7,728 nt of DNA. It comes from JARIHD01 sp036392795. GTDB lineage: Bacteria > Patescibacteriota > Saccharimonadia > Saccharimonadales > UBA4665. The stretch spans positions 1 to 7,728 of the forward strand of contig DASVXH010000010.1 in assembly GCA_036392795.1 (NCBI GenBank), read 5' to 3'. How positions within the stretch are numbered: position 1 is the first letter of the stretch; every line of letters begins with the position of its first letter. The notes beneath the pieces were generated by a model. That model saw only the letters and a program-made list of their open reading frames with translations. It had not been told where the DNA came from and did no database searches. A program made the translations under genes and the position numbers. Positions 5,944-7,728 of the stretch are shown here, one piece after another.

Positions 5944-7728
5944 ATGCATGTTGAGCACTCCTCTGGGGTCCCGCCCCGCGAATCGTTGGCTCTTGGCGAG
6001 CAATTAGCAATCACAACCGGCGCCGACCCCACATCCATAGATGTGGCACACACTGAACTTATAAGGACTCCGTCTATACCGAAATCTACCCCTGTTCAAG
6101 AAGCGATTGCGGACGTTCAAAATCGCGACACTTTTGACGCCTATTCACGCAGGCTTAACGGTACTTCCGCGCTCGTTACACGGGCAACGACCATGGTCGG
6201 CTTGCCAACACTTGGTGCCGCCCTTATGTCAGGACCATTCGAGCTAACCACGCGCTTTGCCGCTGGAAGCACTGCTACCGTTCTGACTGGTGCAGTCGTG
6301 AGTACAGCAGCGTACGTAACCCAGCGCGCCACGGAAAAAAATCGGGCTATTAAGCGCGAAAAAGTACAGCAAACTATTCGCGATCACCTGGAAGAACCTG
6401 TCGATCTGATCCGCCAAAAAAGTCGTCGAAAACAAAACCGCTCAACTACTCTTCGTTGGTATGGTGCGGATGAACAGTTTGGCGGGCATGATGATCCGAC
6501 CACCCCAAACCGCTTTGCAAAAATCGTCGACTTTGCCGAAGAGCAAAAGCTCGACCACGTAGTTGTATCCAAAGCGCTACTTAACAAAAACGAAGAGCTC
6601 GCCAAAAAATATGAAGACAATGCCATTACTACCGAGCTATTGACCACATTGGCCAAAGGTGTTCGCATATCGGACAAGCTGTCAGATGAGGCTTTATTAA
6701 AACTAACCACCAAAGAGGCTCGCGAACTAGTTAGCAAGCTGGAGTCTCAGGGAAAGATACTGCGCGTGGAGGCATTAGCCGAATGGTTGCTTGCATGTGA
6801 TCCTGCCCACTCTGCCGCCCAGGCTTATACTGATTGGGCGAAACATGGTAAGTCCAAGGAATTAAAACCGGCCCTTATTAACGCCATGCGCACGTGCGTC
6901 GAACGACGTGCTCAAGACGAGACATTTGGCGAATCTCGTCGTATGACCATCGAAACCGATGAAAAGCGCGTCGCTATCAAAGAGCGCCTGACAACTACCG
7001 TTACCGCCTTGCCCGACGGCGTTCGAACATTATCACAAGGCATAGAAGCGGAAAGCGCCCCTTCAATTACAATGGGCTACCGAGGTTTTTCGGAGACGAT
7101 TGGCATGAACATCGAAACCTTCGTTGCCGCAATGACCAAAGTGTCTACACTCAACCTGCAGGCTCTTCGCAAATCGACAGACAAACAGGCAAACCAAATG
7201 GCCATCGAGCTTGGCAAACAATCACAAAAAGACATTGAACTTGCCCTGTATTATGCCCTTAATAAGCCCGATATATTCATAAAAGGTCTGCGAAGCGGCA
7301 GCGCCAAAATAGGCGGCACCGCCGCTAATTCTCAAACCCTATATTCGCGCATGGTCGAGGAACGGCCGCGCACATTGATGCGCCTGCCCTCGCGTGGCAA
7401 GGTAACCAAAGAAGAACAAACCGTCACCTACAAACGACTTATTATGCGCAATTTAGGCAAAAAAGTGGGTGCCGCTGCACTAGCAGCCGTCATCGGAATG
7501 GGTGCGGGCTGGGGCTGGAGCGAAGCTTGGAGTACAGCCGAAAACTGGACAGACTACTGCGATCCAAATTATAAACCTGTCACCTCGAAACCCAAGGATG
7601 AAAAATTATGCGCCGAAGGTCAGGCCTTTTGGCACCCCATTGCCGAAGTACCGGCAGATGCGGTCCATCATGCCAACACATCTCTCGAAAACAAAGCCCT
7701 AACCCAAGCCTACAAATGGGGAATTCTA
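5944..7728 (+). CDS. Large membrane-associated protein of unknown function, partial (C-terminus beyond the right edge)
   Basis: A frame of 595 codons runs from ATG at 5944 to the last base with no stop, so the protein is longer than seen. Residues 1-80 are polar. Residues 84-125 form a moderately hydrophobic Gly/Ala/Thr-rich stretch, possibly one or two membrane helices. Residues 126-507 are charged and helix-rich, with many Lys, Arg and Glu and coiled-coil-like parts such as LTTKEARELVSKLESQGKIL. A second hydrophobic helix spans about 508-526 (VGAAALAAVIGMGAGWGW). After it comes a segment with C539 and C556, which may be extracytoplasmic and disulfide-bonded (inference). No family was recognised; a role in a cell-surface or secretion assembly is only a guess. 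It is divergent from the deoxyribosyltransferase-like gene across a 122-base gap. The start is set by the promoter: no ribosome binding site exists and the ATG coincides with the predicted transcription start. Confidence 0.85.
   Translation, partial: MHVEHSSGVPPRESLALGEQLAITTGADPTSIDVAHTELIRTPSIPKSTPVQEAIADVQNRDTFDAYSRRLNGTSALVTRATTMVGLPTLGAALMSGPFELTTRFAAGSTATVLTGAVVSTAAYVTQRATEKNRAIKREKVQQTIRDHLEEPVDLIRQKSRRKQNRSTTLRWYGADEQFGGHDDPTTPNRFAKIVDFAEEQKLDHVVVSKALLNKNEELAKKYEDNAITTELLTTLAKGVRISDKLSDEALLKLTTKEARELVSKLESQGKILRVEALAEWLLACDPAHSAAQAYTDWAKHGKSKELKPALINAMRTCVERRAQDETFGESRRMTIETDEKRVAIKERLTTTVTALPDGVRTLSQGIEAESAPSITMGYRGFSETIGMNIETFVAAMTKVSTLNLQALRKSTDKQANQMAIELGKQSQKDIELALYYALNKPDIFIKGLRSGSAKIGGTAANSQTLYSRMVEERPRTLMRLPSRGKVTKEEQTVTYKRLIMRNLGKKVGAAALAAVIGMGAGWGWSEAWSTAENWTDYCDPNYKPVTSKPKDEKLCAEGQAFWHPIAEVPADAVHHANTSLENKALTQAYKWGIL

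Noticed and set aside
5841..6053. 70-codon open frame on the minus strand across the divergent promoter
   Set aside because: It covers the strong plus-strand promoter and the start of the long plus-strand gene, with biased composition and no ribosome binding site seen.
1..7728. CRISPR array, insertion sequence or rRNA
   Set aside because: No regularly spaced repeat series, no terminal inverted repeats with a transposase, and no rRNA-like stretch was found by eye.

Overview
The window reads as bacterial chromosome of roughly 50% GC with compact, mostly co-directional genes. The lineage cannot be proved from sequence alone. The mix of many small family-poor proteins, a DUF2975/small-HTH pair, a CCA-encoding tRNA-Cys and single-pass membrane proteins with a proline-rich cytoplasmic tail is most like Candidatus Saccharibacteria (TM7, Patescibacteria). 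I hold that only as a moderate-confidence inference. The standard genetic code fits all genes. None of the seven visible stop codons is TGA (four TAG, three TAA).

Everything from base 1 to 5821 lies on the minus strand; one long gene from 5944 to the right edge lies on the plus strand. Reading the minus strand in its own direction, right to left, there is first a three-gene cluster. It holds a tandem nucleoside 2-deoxyribosyltransferase-like protein (4724-5821), a YunG-like putative Cys-His-Asp protein (4116-4721) and a PadR-like winged-helix regulator (3702-4088). Next is a DUF2975 four-helix membrane protein (3128-3652) followed at once by its usual partner, a 68-residue XRE/YozG-type regulator (2914-3120). 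Then come two proteins I do not recognise (2238-2834 and 851-2149), each behind its own good sigma70-type promoter. After these comes a tRNA-Cys(GCA) with its own promoter (678-751). Last is a single-pass membrane protein that runs off the left edge (1-645).

The plus-strand gene (5944-7728, open at the right edge) encodes at least 595 residues with hydrophobic segments near residues 84-125 and 508-526. It has a near-consensus promoter whose -10 box ends six bases before the ATG, so its mRNA is predicted to be leaderless.

The clearest regulatory oddity is a 16-bp direct repeat (one mismatch, 47-bp period) that brackets the promoter of the 2238-2834 gene, just downstream of the XRE regulator gene. 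The most distinctive gene set is the cluster at 3702-5821, which pairs a duplicated nucleotide-binding enzyme fold with a thiol-protease-like protein and a transcription regulator. Its function is not established by the sequence. Nucleoside salvage, a signalling or conflict function, or simple co-regulation all remain possible.
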